Below, piece after piece: positions 1-9,945 of a stretch of DNA of 21,938 nucleotides; positions within the stretch are counted from its first letter, which is position 1, and each line of letters starts with the position of its first letter. The notes beneath the pieces are model-generated. The model had not been told where the DNA came from and did no database searches. It saw nothing but the letters and a program-made list of their open reading frames with translations. The translations under genes and the position numbers were made by a program. The stretch is from positions 1-21,938 of the forward strand of contig CAJVPJ010000555.1 in assembly GCA_910592205.1 (NCBI GenBank). Direction: 5' to 3'. This DNA is from Paraglomus occultum. Its lineage: Eukaryota; Glomeromycota; Glomeromycetes; Paraglomerales; Paraglomeraceae.

Positions 1-1039
1 ATTTCAAATAAATCCAGCTGTTAGTTGTTGAGCTGTCAGCTAATTAGTAATTCTCATTACTTTTGCACAGCACTGTACTTGATAACAGTAATGGAGATTT
101 TGAGGAAATCATTTGTAATAATGTTTGTATTAATAAAATTAAAGGGTTCTGTTATTAGTGATTGTTAAAAACTGACAACATTTCGATTTAAACTATCGCC
201 TATCAAAAATTGTCGAAACTTTATAAGTAATAACAAACTTGGCATGTACATAAACTATCATGTTACAGTAATTCAAAACGTTTGCCGAACAAAAATAGTT
301 TTACTCGATCAGCATTGTTAGTGTCTTATAAGAGTAGGAAAGTTGTCTAATAAACGGTTGCTTGTCGAGCAATACAGTTTGTTATGTTATATGAAAAAAT
401 GGAATTATGATTTACACAACAAATAATAAAATTTACACGCAGCTTTCTTTACGTGTCTCACAGATTTTAATGTAATGAAGATTCGCAAAGAGAAAGTTGT
501 TTTTAAAAAAAAACAATCCTTGTCCACTTAGCTTGTATTGATACATTACTGTTAAATTTGTAACTTCAAAGTATCTGTGGATTAAATTTTCAAAAAAATT
601 TGTCATAAAACTTGCCGCATGTAAAACAGTGCCAAATAACATTACGTGCTTGAAGCCAGTTTTTTATTTTCTCAATATACTGTATATTACTGGCAATACT
701 TGTATCTATTCCGGTAAAGCTTTCAAAACCAATCGAAGAATACAAATGGCGGTGCGTATCAAATGCAATTTTCACAAAGTTTTTACGTATAAGTTAAACA
801 CTTGGCGGTAATTAATGTTATTTATGATAACAAATTGTACTTGAAATAAAAAGTCAATGAATTTTTTCAACGCGTTTTGACATTTAAATTTATGCAAAAA
901 AGCCGCGTCTCGGTTTTGGTTAATGCATGTACAAAATATAAATTGAGTAGCTCTAAATTGTTAACGAAAATTGTAAATGAGCTAGCTTTTGTTATTGTAA
1001 ATAGTTTTGATTAGTACCAGAAGATTAATTTTTTAGTAT

Positions 1040-1063
1040 AAAAAAAGCCTGCGTTTTTTATCA
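1040..1063. repeat. AT hairpin with GC tip
   Basis: ATAAAAAAAGC and GCGTTTTTTAT are 11-base arms with one mismatch around CT. The shape resembles a terminator, but there is no adjacent gene and the DNA is eukaryotic, so no function is assigned. Confidence 0.4.
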
Positions 1064-2236
1064 AGTTTACTTATTCGAATTCTAAACGCCATTGAAGCAT
1101 AAGAAAATTATATTATGCAACAATATTTTAAACATAACTGGATGCTTTCAACCCAACTTTTTGCAATTGTTTACTCTGCAAAATTTTACTTAATAATATT
1201 TTTACGGACCGTCATTTTTTTTTTGTAATTATGCAGACATTGATATAGGCAAAATTTAAAGTGTAGACGTCTGATACAACACTGGTAAGCATCCAGAAAC
1301 ATTTCTCAACTTGAGTTCACTATCTCTGCCGACACACTAACCCATTACTTTTTGAAAGAGAAAACTTTCCTGAATTGTATAGATCAAGTGAGACAGAAAC
1401 AACATTTGAATACTCGTTTGAAATTTTAGATAGGCGAGAAGTGAGCCAACAATAGATCTAAAGAAGTTTTAAATTTTCAATATTACTATGTAAGAATAAC
1501 GACTTTACTGCAAGGGACAAAATCTGACTAAACAATAATAACCAACTTGATAGCTGCTCGAAAATCGGAAAATTTATCTTCCGATTATTAATTCCGTCAT
1601 TCAAGTCAGAACTGGGACAGACGTACAAGAAAACTAAAAATAAGAAAGACGTACCAATATTATTTGCTCAAATACTTTGCAGGTAGCTTACGTAAAAATA
1701 ATAAACTCCATTCAAGACAAATTAGTCTCAGGGACAAATGTATAGACGGTATAATATTATTAATTCACTTTCCTGGAAAAAGTCTCCGGAGACTCTAGAG
1801 TTGGACAGTTAAAAATAAACAATTATGTATCTACTATTATTCATGGTTGCATTAGCAAACTTGCAATTACACAGAAAATATTTGCCCCATTCTTGTACTT
1901 GCGTTTCTCAAATGATTAGCATTAGCATTGTTCCTGCTAGACATATAGGCAAGAAGAAGAAAAATTTTACTTGTACACATATTGTGGCGCCCGATTGCTG
2001 ACATACGTATATTGATTACAACTTTACAATAAATTTTATGCTATTTGTAATAATTGTCCTATTTTATGGCTTTCTTTTAATTAATAAGTTGTTGACTTGG
2101 CAAACTGCTAATAAATACTAAAATTTAATAAGAAGTTTATAAATGGTTGTGCATTCGTTATTATTTTACAAAAACAAATTAACAGCAAACAGGGATTGCA
2201 AACTACTCACCTTGACACAACTTATGAAAATTTTTC

Positions 2237-2277
2237 ATAATAATAATAATAATAACAATAATAATAATAATATAATA
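2237..2277. repeat. AAT microsatellite
   Basis: An imperfect (AAT)n run of about 41 bp with one C interruption, flanked by a 15-bp palindrome (ATGAAAATTTTTCAT). Confidence 0.95.
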
Positions 2278-2652
2278 CTGGAATAAATGTAGAATGCCGG
2301 AACGCGGAATAAATGTGAATAGAACTACGATTAAAAAGTTGTCAATGGCAAATAAGTATACACTGTGCATGTAAACAAAGAACTGTAAATATTGTCCAAT
2401 TTTTTGGTCGGTAGTACATCCGTACAAATTACACCGACTGTCACTAAATATAACACATCACATAATAATAACGTTTATACTGTACTTTTTACGTTAGTAT
2501 AAGTCAAGTTAAATCGGACAACGCACCGTCATTGATTCTCGTTACATCTGCAATTGCTAGTTTATTTCATACAGTGAGATTACCCAAAAATAGAAATTAT
2601 GATACTCTGAAAATGTAATGGGCTGCTCTATTTTAAAGTCTCAAAACGACAC

Positions 2653-2910
2653 GTGCAAGCGAAAACGGAGAATCGTACGCGTATTCTAGTTACGTATTAT
2701 GTCTTTGGTGCATCATTTGTTGTAGCAATGAATGATGGTCAGCTGGCAAACCCCGATGAAATGCTAGCATCCGGTATTTTTAATGATGCATCGTTCAAAG
2801 ATGAAGAAGACGCTTTTGCTGAGACGGATAATATCAAGAAGCCAGTTTCACCATCATCGACAAGCCTATTAAGCTGGGGACGGAAGAGAAGAAAGCGGAA
2901 GAATGTTTGA
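2653..2910 (+). CDS. Coding-like ORF with acidic middle and basic C-terminus
   Basis: An 86-codon plus-strand frame read from GTG; the first ATG is at about 2728. From there the product is acidic (NPDEMLASGIFNDASFKDEE) and ends in a basic cluster (SWGRKRRKRKNV) that resembles a nuclear localisation signal. It marks the left limit of the more GC-rich part of the window. No domain recognised. Its length is within chance expectation, so it may not be a gene. Confidence 0.25.
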   Translation: MQAKTENRTRILVTYYVFGASFVVAMNDGQLANPDEMLASGIFNDASFKDEEDAFAETDNIKKPVSPSSTSLLSWGRKRRKRKNV

Positions 2911-3721
2911 ATAGGAGGTGTACAAGCACTACTTTATAGGATCAGGATTGCGGATATGATGTGCTCTTGATGATTCTGTTGTTCACTGAAGTGATCAAAA
3001 AGCAGCCTAACAAGGATTTGCCATGGACAAGGTGAGCTAGATTCCGGTTGATGAGAACAGACACGTATACCAGTTACTCCTAACAAGCGTATTAATATCT
3101 GTTACAATTATTCACTCAATTTCTTTAACTCAGATTGGTAGATTAAAGAATGGACCAGAGATACAGTGACATTCGTGACCCCAAATACAGTCTTCATCTC
3201 AACAACGTTATCGCTGTTTCCCTTTGCTCCTCCAACTCACATGGATTATCTACCTTCTCGTTCACCCAACCATTGGTTATCGGTTGTTGAAGGGAGTAAA
3301 CTTAGTACTTGATCATTTACGCACTTATTGGTGAAGCAACAACTATTATAGTCACAGCAACGTCATATACGTATGATCTCTAATCTTCATTTCCAATCGC
3401 CTCTTCAAGTAGATTTTTCAAAGACACGTGTTCAAAGTTTTATCGCACTGCTCCAATAATTGACATTCTCGAGTTATGCTTCCGTGGTCCAGTACGTCCA
3501 GTTACAATGATTCTGATATCTATTTGCGGCAGTTTCCCAGAATGTAGAGTCTTCTCTCACAAGGTTCTTGATGATTCGTATTGTTAGAGATTAGTAAACA
3601 TACACATATTTTTTCTATTCCGATACTAAACAAAACTCTTACCACGACGCGATCTGTTGCTACAAGCGAGTGCATTTTACTAACAATCTTGCCACTTATG
3701 AAGTTTTTGCGTTCAAAAATG
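2911..3721. other. No supported gene
   Basis: Somewhat more GC-rich than 1-2640. Short frames without family motifs occur on both strands. One plus-strand frame (about 3151-3291) begins with ATG and reads MDQRYSDIRDPKYSLHLNNV; another open frame without ATG runs from about 3384 to 3589. Both are within chance length. Confidence 0.4.
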
Positions 3722-4118
3722 TCAACTGCTCCTCTGCGGTATCTCTAACGTGGATCGCAAAGCGAGGCTTGATAATAAAAGGAGACTGCTACATGATATA
3801 GATACATTAATACAAATTCGAATAAAAAATTCGTTCGTTTTGCAATTGTACTTGCAATGAAAAACCAGAACCTCTGTAACTTTCCAGCCAAGCCAAGTCT
3901 CTTCTTGAAACATATAGATTGCAATTTTGTAATCCTCCGATCGTATTACTCTTGGGAGAAGAAAGAAGGCGGGGAATGCACGTGGCATTTTGTGAAATTA
4001 AGTTCATGACGTCGATGGAAGGTACCAAACCATGTGCCTTGTCTACGATTGCTTCAATGTTCTGAATACGAGAAGGAAATAAAATAATCAGCATATGTCC
4101 GTCCTTAATCGTCGACAA
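3722..4118 (-). pseudogene. Two overlapping coding-like ORFs, possible frameshifted gene
   Basis: Minus-strand ORFs 3807-4118 and 3722-3988 overlap in different frames. The first reads well at its start (IEAIVDKAHGLVPSIDVMNL) and the second reads well where the first becomes less protein-like (SEDYKIAIYMFQEETWLGWK). A single indel near 3990 would join them. No family motif is seen and both lengths are near chance, so this is a weak call. Confidence 0.2.
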
Positions 4119-5304
4119 GGAAAGATAAGAAAGGCTTTAACGCATACAGGACAATAGATTATCCGTCCGCGAAACGATTTCTTGCATATCGTATGATTCT
4201 ACTGTTTTCGTGGTTTCTCAGACTGTAACAAGATAATGAAATATAGACAAAAGGTAATTAGCCTTATTCAGTAATGTGCACATCTCTGTGTATCCGCGAG
4301 TTAGAAATTAACTCAACCAGGAAAAAGAATGCAGTTTGGTAGAGGTCGATTATCTATTCCTCAATGAGCAAGCAGTAAAGGTTACATTGCTTACCAAGCG
4401 ACTGCCCAATGTCAATGTTGAACATGCAAAGTTATTCGATCCAGTATAGTTGACATCTCATCATCGCATTTATCTCAATAGGTAATGAATTCATAAGACC
4501 CAATTCATTGTTTTCCGCACGCCTTCTTCAAAGATGACAAATTTGCTCTGTCAGACTACATTTAAGCGATTTCTTCGATATCGACAGGAGTAATGTAAGC
4601 AACCGTGAGGCAGAAGCTATTGGATAATACAGCCTGCACTTGACGACCACTAATGCTCATCACTAGTAATAAAAGCCATCAGTAAAAGCATGGTAATTGT
4701 GTTAGCGATGCTTCAGGTTTCTACTCATCTTTTTTTGACAGTGAAACAACGTTTACTTAACATACTTGGCCGATCAAAAGGTGTTGGTCCTTCCACAAAT
4801 TACCAGGAACGTGACATATAATCGAAATAAATAATAGATATACGAAGGATTGGGCAACATCATCGGAGAAAAGATTATGCTGATGTAACTAAGTTCATTC
4901 GAAAGGGCAGTGGGATCAGCTCTTCGTGTTGCTTACCGTTTTCATGTAAGGACTGACGATTCCTATAAAGTTCTGACCACCCTATAATCGATCGAATTCA
5001 GTATGAATGATTGGTTCGTCATGTTTTAGAGTATTTATCCTCCAACATCTTGACGTACCTTCTGGTATACATCTTTATATAATTTTCTAGTTTTTAGAGA
5101 GTAGAATACGGCTTTAATGTCTATATCACTTCGAATTTCTCCGTTTGCCATACAACTCACTTAATCTCAATCTTCTATGCGAAGATAAGCGATTCTTACA
5201 ACACGGGTTTGTGTAACAGTATAAAGTTAACTTTAACTTGGCGTTAAGATAGAACATTCGTTGAATACTTGTATGAAGGTAATTTAGATCGGAAACGCGC
5301 AAGC
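4119..5304. other. No supported gene
   Basis: Mixed composition. There is no ORF over 60 codons on either strand and no recognisable motif, repeat or RNA gene. Confidence 0.55.
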
Positions 5305-5385
5305 TTAGACTAACAGACAGTTAATATATATCATTACACCATTTGACGTCATAGTGCCATCAACGTTAGAAGCTAAATCAACGCG

Positions 5386-5418
5386 AGAAATTAAACAAAC
5401 GGTAGAAATTAAACAAAC
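5386..5418. repeat. 18-bp-period direct repeat
   Basis: AGAAATTAAACAAAC occurs at 5386-5400 and again at 5404-5418. It lies in an AT-rich stretch with no supported gene. In one minus-strand frame it repeats six residues, but that ORF has no other support. Confidence 0.85.
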
Positions 5419-5755
5419 AACGATACAATGTGTTATATATTTCGCGGATAAGTTCTTCACTAGCCCAGAGTCCTCTGAGAAGCGATTAGTTAAAGTATTC
5501 CAGTGATAAATCTTTCTTTTTATTGGTAACATTCATCAATTCGGGAATGTTATACACATGAACCTATCTATTGATAGGTGATCAAACAAACTACAAGTCT
5601 TTATCGTCAAACTACCACAAAATTGTTTTATGCCTTAAAACAAAGTGATACAAAATTTTCCTATTTCTACATTTAATAGTAATCTCATACTCGCTTCGCT
5701 TGCAAGTAATAACATTTGATAAAATCGCACCACACATAAGAATGTTGTCATAATC

Positions 5756-5824
5756 GCTTATTATTACCACATGCATCTTAATATTACCTTATAAATTGCT
5801 TACTATTACCATATACATCTTAAT
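5756..5824. repeat. 42-bp-period tandem duplication
   Basis: A 27-bp word beginning GCTTA.TATTACCA recurs with a period of 42 bp (5756-5782 and 5798-5824) with three mismatches. The rest of each unit has diverged. It lies just downstream of the Sel1 pseudogene's last codon and does not read as Sel1 sequence. Confidence 0.7.
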
Positions 5825-5844
5825 TGATTTAATTTTCATGAAAA

Positions 5845-6372
5845 TCAAAATTGCGCATCTGTTGCAAGTCCTAGCGCTGCTGATTTATAAAATACATCGT
5901 CGTCTGTTGCAAGTCCTAGCGCTGCTGATTTATACAAATACATCGGCGTCTGTTCGTTCCGAGTCCATTTTCATAGCATTGACCAAGATTGTTATTGTGT
6001 TCTACGTGTCCTTGGGATGCTGTCATGTGATATAACTCGAGGATTGTTTGCATGTCTTGTTCTACTTCAATCCCGTTACGATACATATAACGAAAATAAA
6101 ATTGCGCCCTTATTACTCAATTTCTAGCGGCTGTATGACATTGTACGGCCCAGTCTGTCTCGCATTACGTTAATGCCTTCACTATAGCATAATCAAAGAG
6201 AAAATATCGTCCTGAGCCCTCGTCGTTCGTCAATGCCTGTCTCATAACAAGCTCATAAGCGACATAGCGCCTCGGCATCTCCTGGTTGGGCAGTCCTTCA
6301 AATTCGTGTGATAACCGCTTTGGATATGTAGTATGTGCGGTAGTATGTAATAAGTCGTGCGGGCATATTCAT
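5845..6372 (-). pseudogene. Decayed Sel1-repeat gene (paralogue of the 7953-8939 gene)
   Basis: One minus-strand frame reads from 6372 with an in-frame TAA at 6165-6167 and TGA at 6117-6119, then continues into unmistakable Sel1 sequence. A complete unit of exactly 36 residues lies at 6009-6116, with YRNGIEVEQD at its core and ending TASQG. The first half of the next unit follows (NNNLGQCYENGLGT). After a shift near 5953 the frame changes and the second half of a unit appears twice in tandem (YKSAALGLATD), ending at TGA 5845-5847. Upstream, WAVQCHTAARN matches the second half of an earlier unit. Repeat spacing and the YRNGI core match the intact gene. Two stops, a frameshift and an internal duplication make it a pseudogene. 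A 79-codon plus-strand ORF here (5796-6035) is its antisense shadow. Confidence 0.8.
5859..5949. repeat. 45/46-bp tandem duplication inside the Sel1 pseudogene
   Basis: Two head-to-tail copies start at 5859 and 5904. The first 30 bases are identical and the second copy has one extra base. On the minus strand each copy encodes about 15 residues that include KSAALGLATD, which is half of a 36-residue Sel1 unit. A weak third start (CTGTT at 5950) may be a remnant. Confidence 0.9.
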
Positions 6373-7785
6373 ATGTATAATGTTGTAGGCATGTCTTATG
6401 CGTGTGTGGTATGTCGTCCCCTCGGTGGGAAACTTGTGTATTTAAGTGTTTTTCTGTATATAATAATTACACCATTCAATACAAAACAGATTGTTATTGA
6501 TGTTGAAAACTGGAAGTGATATGCTCCCAGAACGTTCCATACTTTCATCTCTATTTCCATTCAATCCAAATATATCACTTTTGACCGAACAAACGACAAT
6601 CTAGATTTACTTTGCATACCATTTAGCCCAACAACAAAGAAAATACAGAAGCAATCGTGTCATTTTCGATTATATCCGATACCGCACTGGTATTGGCATC
6701 AACGCGCGCGTCGGGAATGAATGTTTACTGCGTATATTGACCATGTGAATTTTCAAATTAAAATATCCAATCAAAGCGAGCGCTTAGATTTTATGAATAT
6801 GATGGAACATATCTCCCCATTTAAACATTACTCTTGCATTCAAGCATCCAATTTTGGATCTAATCGCCCTTACGTTGAAAAGAGACAATGAGCTCAACCC
6901 AGCCTACTGCAAAATACTTGGTAACACAGTTTCCCCAAGGAAGATACTATGTCAAGTAGCGATACATCAAACCAACATAATTGGTACTTTATAGAGATAA
7001 AAGACTGCATTATCTTCCCATCAGTACAAAAACAGAAAGAATTTATCTCCGGCGTGTTAAATTGATACGACTAGAAACCATCGTAATGCAAGCATGGACG
7101 TCTTGTATATGTGTTTTTATGACTGTCAACTGAACTTCTCGCCGGGTTTTAAATGTAAACCGTTGAGCTCAAGACCATTCAGTTTTCCACTCGTGTGTGA
7201 GTATATCAACGACGACGCTTTGCGAGTTCTCCGAATATTTGTTTGGCGACTGGTTGAACACGTGTAACTCCTTTATTAGTGCAAAATAGGCAAGTACTCT
7301 GAATTCTTCACAGCGGACGACATCGTCTTCATGCAAATAACCACATGTTATATACAGTCGGCTGATGTGTGTACGTATGTATATTCACGTTATCAATCAT
7401 CATAATTGTGGTTCTAGAGCTGACAACCCGTGGCTGGTACATAATCGTGCGAGTTACACACCCTAGAGCCAACTTTCGGTTATGTAATCCATGCTGTGCT
7501 GACATGTGTTCACAAACATTCTGTTTGTGTCCAACTCAATCTATTTTTCGGATGTCTGAGAATAGTGAGCATTTAAAATTTTCGCACAAGGAGTTGTTCG
7601 ATCGAAAATTGCCTTAAAAATGTATTCAACTGTTGAATTGGTAATAAGCTTCATATCTCTCTAATGCTAACATATTACACATTACATAATCAGCGTCTTT
7701 CTTGTTGTCATCAACGACCGTGTTTATCTGCATATACACGCAAAGTTGACATTAATTATATTAGCGAAATATACCCCAAATACAG
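6373..7785. other. Spacer with only weak ORFs
   Basis: Plus-strand ORFs at 7094-7267 (ATG, 57 aa, containing FPLVCEYINDDALRVLRIF), 7369-7617 and 7664-7849 have no family motif. A plus-strand YRTGIGIN near 6690 looks superficially like a Sel1 core, but the flanks do not fit the 36-residue pattern. Confidence 0.45.
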
Positions 7786-7791
7786 TTTATT
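7786..7791 (-). terminator. Possible polyadenylation signal (AATAAA) for the Sel1 gene
   Basis: AATAAA on the minus strand, about 160 nt after the Sel1 stop codon. I found no closer exact hexamer on that strand. The call is positional only. The GU-rich tract nearer the stop could support cleavage by other signals. Confidence 0.3.
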
Positions 7792-7890
7792 GACTGTTAT
7801 GACAATATATAGACATATCATTACGTATCGTATGTTCTTAAAAAATTAAACTAAAGTTTTTCGACCACGAATTAGAATGGTTTAATAAGC

Positions 7891-7934
7891 AAAAAAAAAC
7901 AAACAAAACAAACAAGAAACAAGCAAACAAAAAC
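7891..7934 (-). promoter_or_regulatory. U/GU-rich 3' UTR tract of the Sel1 gene
   Basis: On the plus strand this is a T-free run of A with interspersed C and a few G, beginning 19 bp beyond the Sel1 stop codon. In the Sel1 transcript it reads as repeated UUUG/UGUUU words ending in a U9 run. Such tracts are typical binding material for GU/U-rich RNA-binding proteins, or act as polyadenylation efficiency elements. It is not a poly(A) tail of the Sel1 gene, because the A-run lies on the opposite strand. Confidence 0.35.
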
Positions 7935-7952
7935 TAATGACTGCTGCACTAT

Positions 7953-8939
7953 TCAACAACCCCAACCTAAATCTGCTCTCGCCCTTTTGTGGCCTTTGTT
8001 GGCTGCCGCTATTAACAACTCCATCATTGCCAAAACGTCCGCATTTACTCCCACACTATATCTATAACAATTTGCCAAATTATACTGGCCATCCGAGTTT
8101 CCTTGATCTGCAGACTTTTTATACCATTCAAATGCCTGTCTGTAGTCCATCTCCACTCCAATACCGTTCCGGTAGCAATGACCGAGATAACAATATGCGT
8201 TCGTATCCCCGTCCTCTGCCGCTTGGCGGTATAAATTGAATGCAATGGAGTGGTTTGTTGATGTGCCTGCACCAGTTTGATAAAATGCACCCAACAAGCA
8301 GCGTGCATCAGTTACTCCCATTTCTACGGCCAAACGGCAAAGTTCAAACGCCTTTCTTTCGTCCTTCTCTACACCTATACCGTGATAATAACATACACTC
8401 AATTTATAATGGGAATCCGGATGTCCTAATTGAGCTGCTCTTTCATAGGCTAACGCGGAATATTCGTCGATCTCGCAATTCTCACCGACACGGTATAAAG
8501 CTTCATCCATCCCTCCTTGGGCTGATTTTTCGAAATATTCTTTGGCTTTCTGTGGATTTTTTTCGACACCAACACCGTGTTCGTAGCACCAGGCGAGACA
8601 GAATTGTGCCAGTGGGTATTCCTGGTCAGCAGCCAGAAAGTAAAACTCGATCGCTTTATTATAATCTCTGGGCACTCCCACGCCAAATTGAAACGACCAT
8701 CCAACTTTGTACTGAGATATAGCCAATCCAGTACAGGCAGCCCTGTAGTAAAATTCAAACGCTTTTGTAAAATTTTGTTCGACTCCAATAGCGTACGAGA
8801 ATGTATCGCCTAAACGCTGTAACGCCGGTGCATATCCATTGTCGGCAGCAATTTGTAATATTCTTAGCGCTTCACCAAAATTTCCCGTAGCTTGGAGCTG
8901 AGAGGCGCGGTTAAAAATGTCAATTGCAGATTGAGCCAT
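7953..8939 (-). CDS. Sel1-repeat (SLR) protein, intact, intronless
   Basis: Complete 328-residue ORF from ATG (8939) to TGA (7953). A helical N-terminus (residues 1-35) is followed by eight consecutive Sel1-like repeats. Seven are exactly 36 residues, at about 36-71, 72-107, 108-143, 173-208, 209-244, 245-280 and 281-316. Repeat 4 (144-172) is only 29, lacking the G-x-G loop. A partial ninth ends the protein. Typical units read LGHCYRNGIGVEMDYRQAF then WYKKSADQG. Known of the family: Sel1 repeats are TPR-like helix pairs forming a solenoid scaffold for protein-protein contacts in signalling or ER-associated complexes. No signal peptide, membrane segment or catalytic domain is visible, so the partner is unknown and a cytosolic adaptor is only inferred. 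The start context is strong (A at -3, G at +4). All 18 Gln codons are CAA/CAG, arguing for the standard code. A decayed paralogue lies downstream on the same strand. Confidence 0.95.
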   Translation of the reverse strand: MAQSAIDIFNRASQLQATGNFGEALRILQIAADNGYAPALQRLGDTFSYAIGVEQNFTKAFEFYYRAACTGLAISQYKVGWSFQFGVGVPRDYNKAIEFYFLAADQEYPLAQFCLAWCYEHGVGVEKNPQKAKEYFEKSAQGGMDEALYRVGENCEIDEYSALAYERAAQLGHPDSHYKLSVCYYHGIGVEKDERKAFELCRLAVEMGVTDARCLLGAFYQTGAGTSTNHSIAFNLYRQAAEDGDTNAYCYLGHCYRNGIGVEMDYRQAFEWYKKSADQGNSDGQYNLANCYRYSVGVNADVLAMMELLIAAANKGHKRARADLGWGC

Positions 8940-9064
8940 TTTTTGGTTATTTGGTAAAAGTCAAGAGGTCTTATTGCTGGTGAGAGGTGTATTTGTGAGA
9001 GTTGTTGTTGGAAAATTATTCGCTTGTGGCAATTTGCGTGTTTGTGAGATTTGCTGTTGGAGAA
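8940..9064 (-). promoter_or_regulatory. A/C-rich 5' leader with duplicated CTCACAAA element
   Basis: Read on the minus strand, the region before the Sel1 ATG is strikingly G-poor and rich in CAA and CTC words. This would make an unstructured leader, a common property of efficiently translated mRNAs. A 24-nt element occurs twice (9041-9064 and 8992-9015), sharing CTCACAAA preceded by a CCAACA-type segment. A related CTCTCACC follows at about 8980. The duplication suggests a repeated regulatory word or a local duplication. Function is not shown. Confidence 0.4.
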
Positions 9065-9070
9065 GGTCCC

Positions 9071-9080
9071 ATATATATAA
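9071..9080 (-). promoter_or_regulatory. TATA box of the Sel1 gene
   Basis: The minus strand reads TTATATATAT about 132 bp upstream of the Sel1 ATG. With usual TATA spacing, transcription would begin near 9040-9050, giving a leader of about 100 nt. A second, better-matching box (TATAAAAAG on the minus strand, 9168-9176) lies about 95 bp further out and could be an alternative promoter. The assignment rests on position and sequence only. Confidence 0.45.
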
Positions 9081-9167
9081 GTGTTTTTGTCGTATGTCAT
9101 GTACAAGCTGCGGCTTCAGTCCATAAATTACCGTAAATTTCATTATGGTCAAATAAAAGTAAAGAGT

Positions 9168-9176
9168 CTTTTTATA
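9168..9176 (-). promoter_or_regulatory. Second TATA-like box upstream of the Sel1 gene
   Basis: The minus strand reads TATAAAAAG, a good match to the TATA consensus, 229-237 bp upstream of the Sel1 ATG. It would give a leader of about 200 nt. Use of this box rather than the nearer one cannot be decided from sequence. Confidence 0.3.
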
Positions 9177-9180
9177 CAAT

Positions 9181-9945
9181 GGCTATTGAGAAATATTAAA
9201 GCTTAAAGCCATCTTAAACATACCCATTCAGAGAAGACTGACAGCTACGCTATGCTTAATTTGTCATTTGATTGTTTAGCATTGACAATAGAACGTTATT
9301 TCTGATTGATAATCGCTAAGGTTTTTGGGGCTATCAACAAATAATCAGTTGCCATGTTTCCATTCGCTGCATTGTCTGCCGAAATGGTTGTGATTTCAAT
9401 GGCGAAAAAAGCATTATATTTCGACAAGTTACAATTAAACCCTGTTTACTGTGGCTGGGTTACAATTGCATGTGCCATTAACAATAGGACATGCACCTGA
9501 GGTCTTTACCATTTGATCACCCAATACATTATCGATGTTCAATGACGCGATGCTTACAATACGTAACTTTAACATTGTTGATGCTATCATAAATAGACAC
9601 CTATCCTGAAGAGGATGAGTGCTAGCCATAAACGAAAAAGGAATAAAGAAGCGATAGAAAAAAAAATAGTTATACCGTCATTTATATCCATTTCTGACGT
9701 TGTATTTAAAATGAATGGAAGCAGGTCTCAACGTCAATATGTTTTTATTTTAAGAGAAACTCGGAGTACCTGTTATACCAGAAATGGGCAATGGCGTACT
9801 TTACTAACAAATAAGTGTCTAAAATAGAAACCTGTATCTTGAAAATCAGGAACTAATTAACAATATCCGTCTTTAATTGTAAATGGTATCTCTTGAGTAT
9901 GTATAAAAATCCATAGATAGTGTAGTTATTTATTCATTGTTCATG
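9181..9945. other. Upstream flank of the Sel1 gene, no gene seen
   Basis: AT-rich. A 70-codon plus-strand ORF (9615-9827) starts with a basic MSASHKRKRNKEAIEKK, but lacks other support. Confidence 0.45.

Larger units (their letters stand above)
1..2636. other. AT-rich spacer, no gene seen
   Basis: Very AT-rich with frequent homopolymers. Open frames here (433-642, 590-775, 629-811, 2203-2427) are short, overlap on both strands and show no motif. Only the 1040-1063 hairpin and the AAT microsatellite stand out. Confidence 0.6.

Noticed and set aside
1040-1063. Bacterial intrinsic terminator
   Set aside because: The hairpin stands alone in gene-free eukaryotic DNA, with no upstream gene on either strand.
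5756-5949. CRISPR array
   Set aside because: Units are adjacent without spacers, only two copies each, and the DNA is eukaryotic.
5796-6035. 79-codon plus-strand ORF with a repeated LLQVLALLIY
   Set aside because: It is the antisense reading of the Sel1 pseudogene and its 45-bp duplication.
6603-6740. Plus-strand YRTGIGIN resembling a Sel1 core
   Set aside because: Flanking residues do not follow the 36-residue Sel1 pattern, and there is no second unit.
7094-7267. 57-codon plus-strand ATG ORF as a gene
   Set aside because: No motif, splice or promoter support. Several ORFs of this size are expected by chance.
8240-8722. 160-codon plus-strand ORF and other ORFs overlapping 7937-8939
   Set aside because: All lie antisense or out of frame within the intact Sel1 gene.
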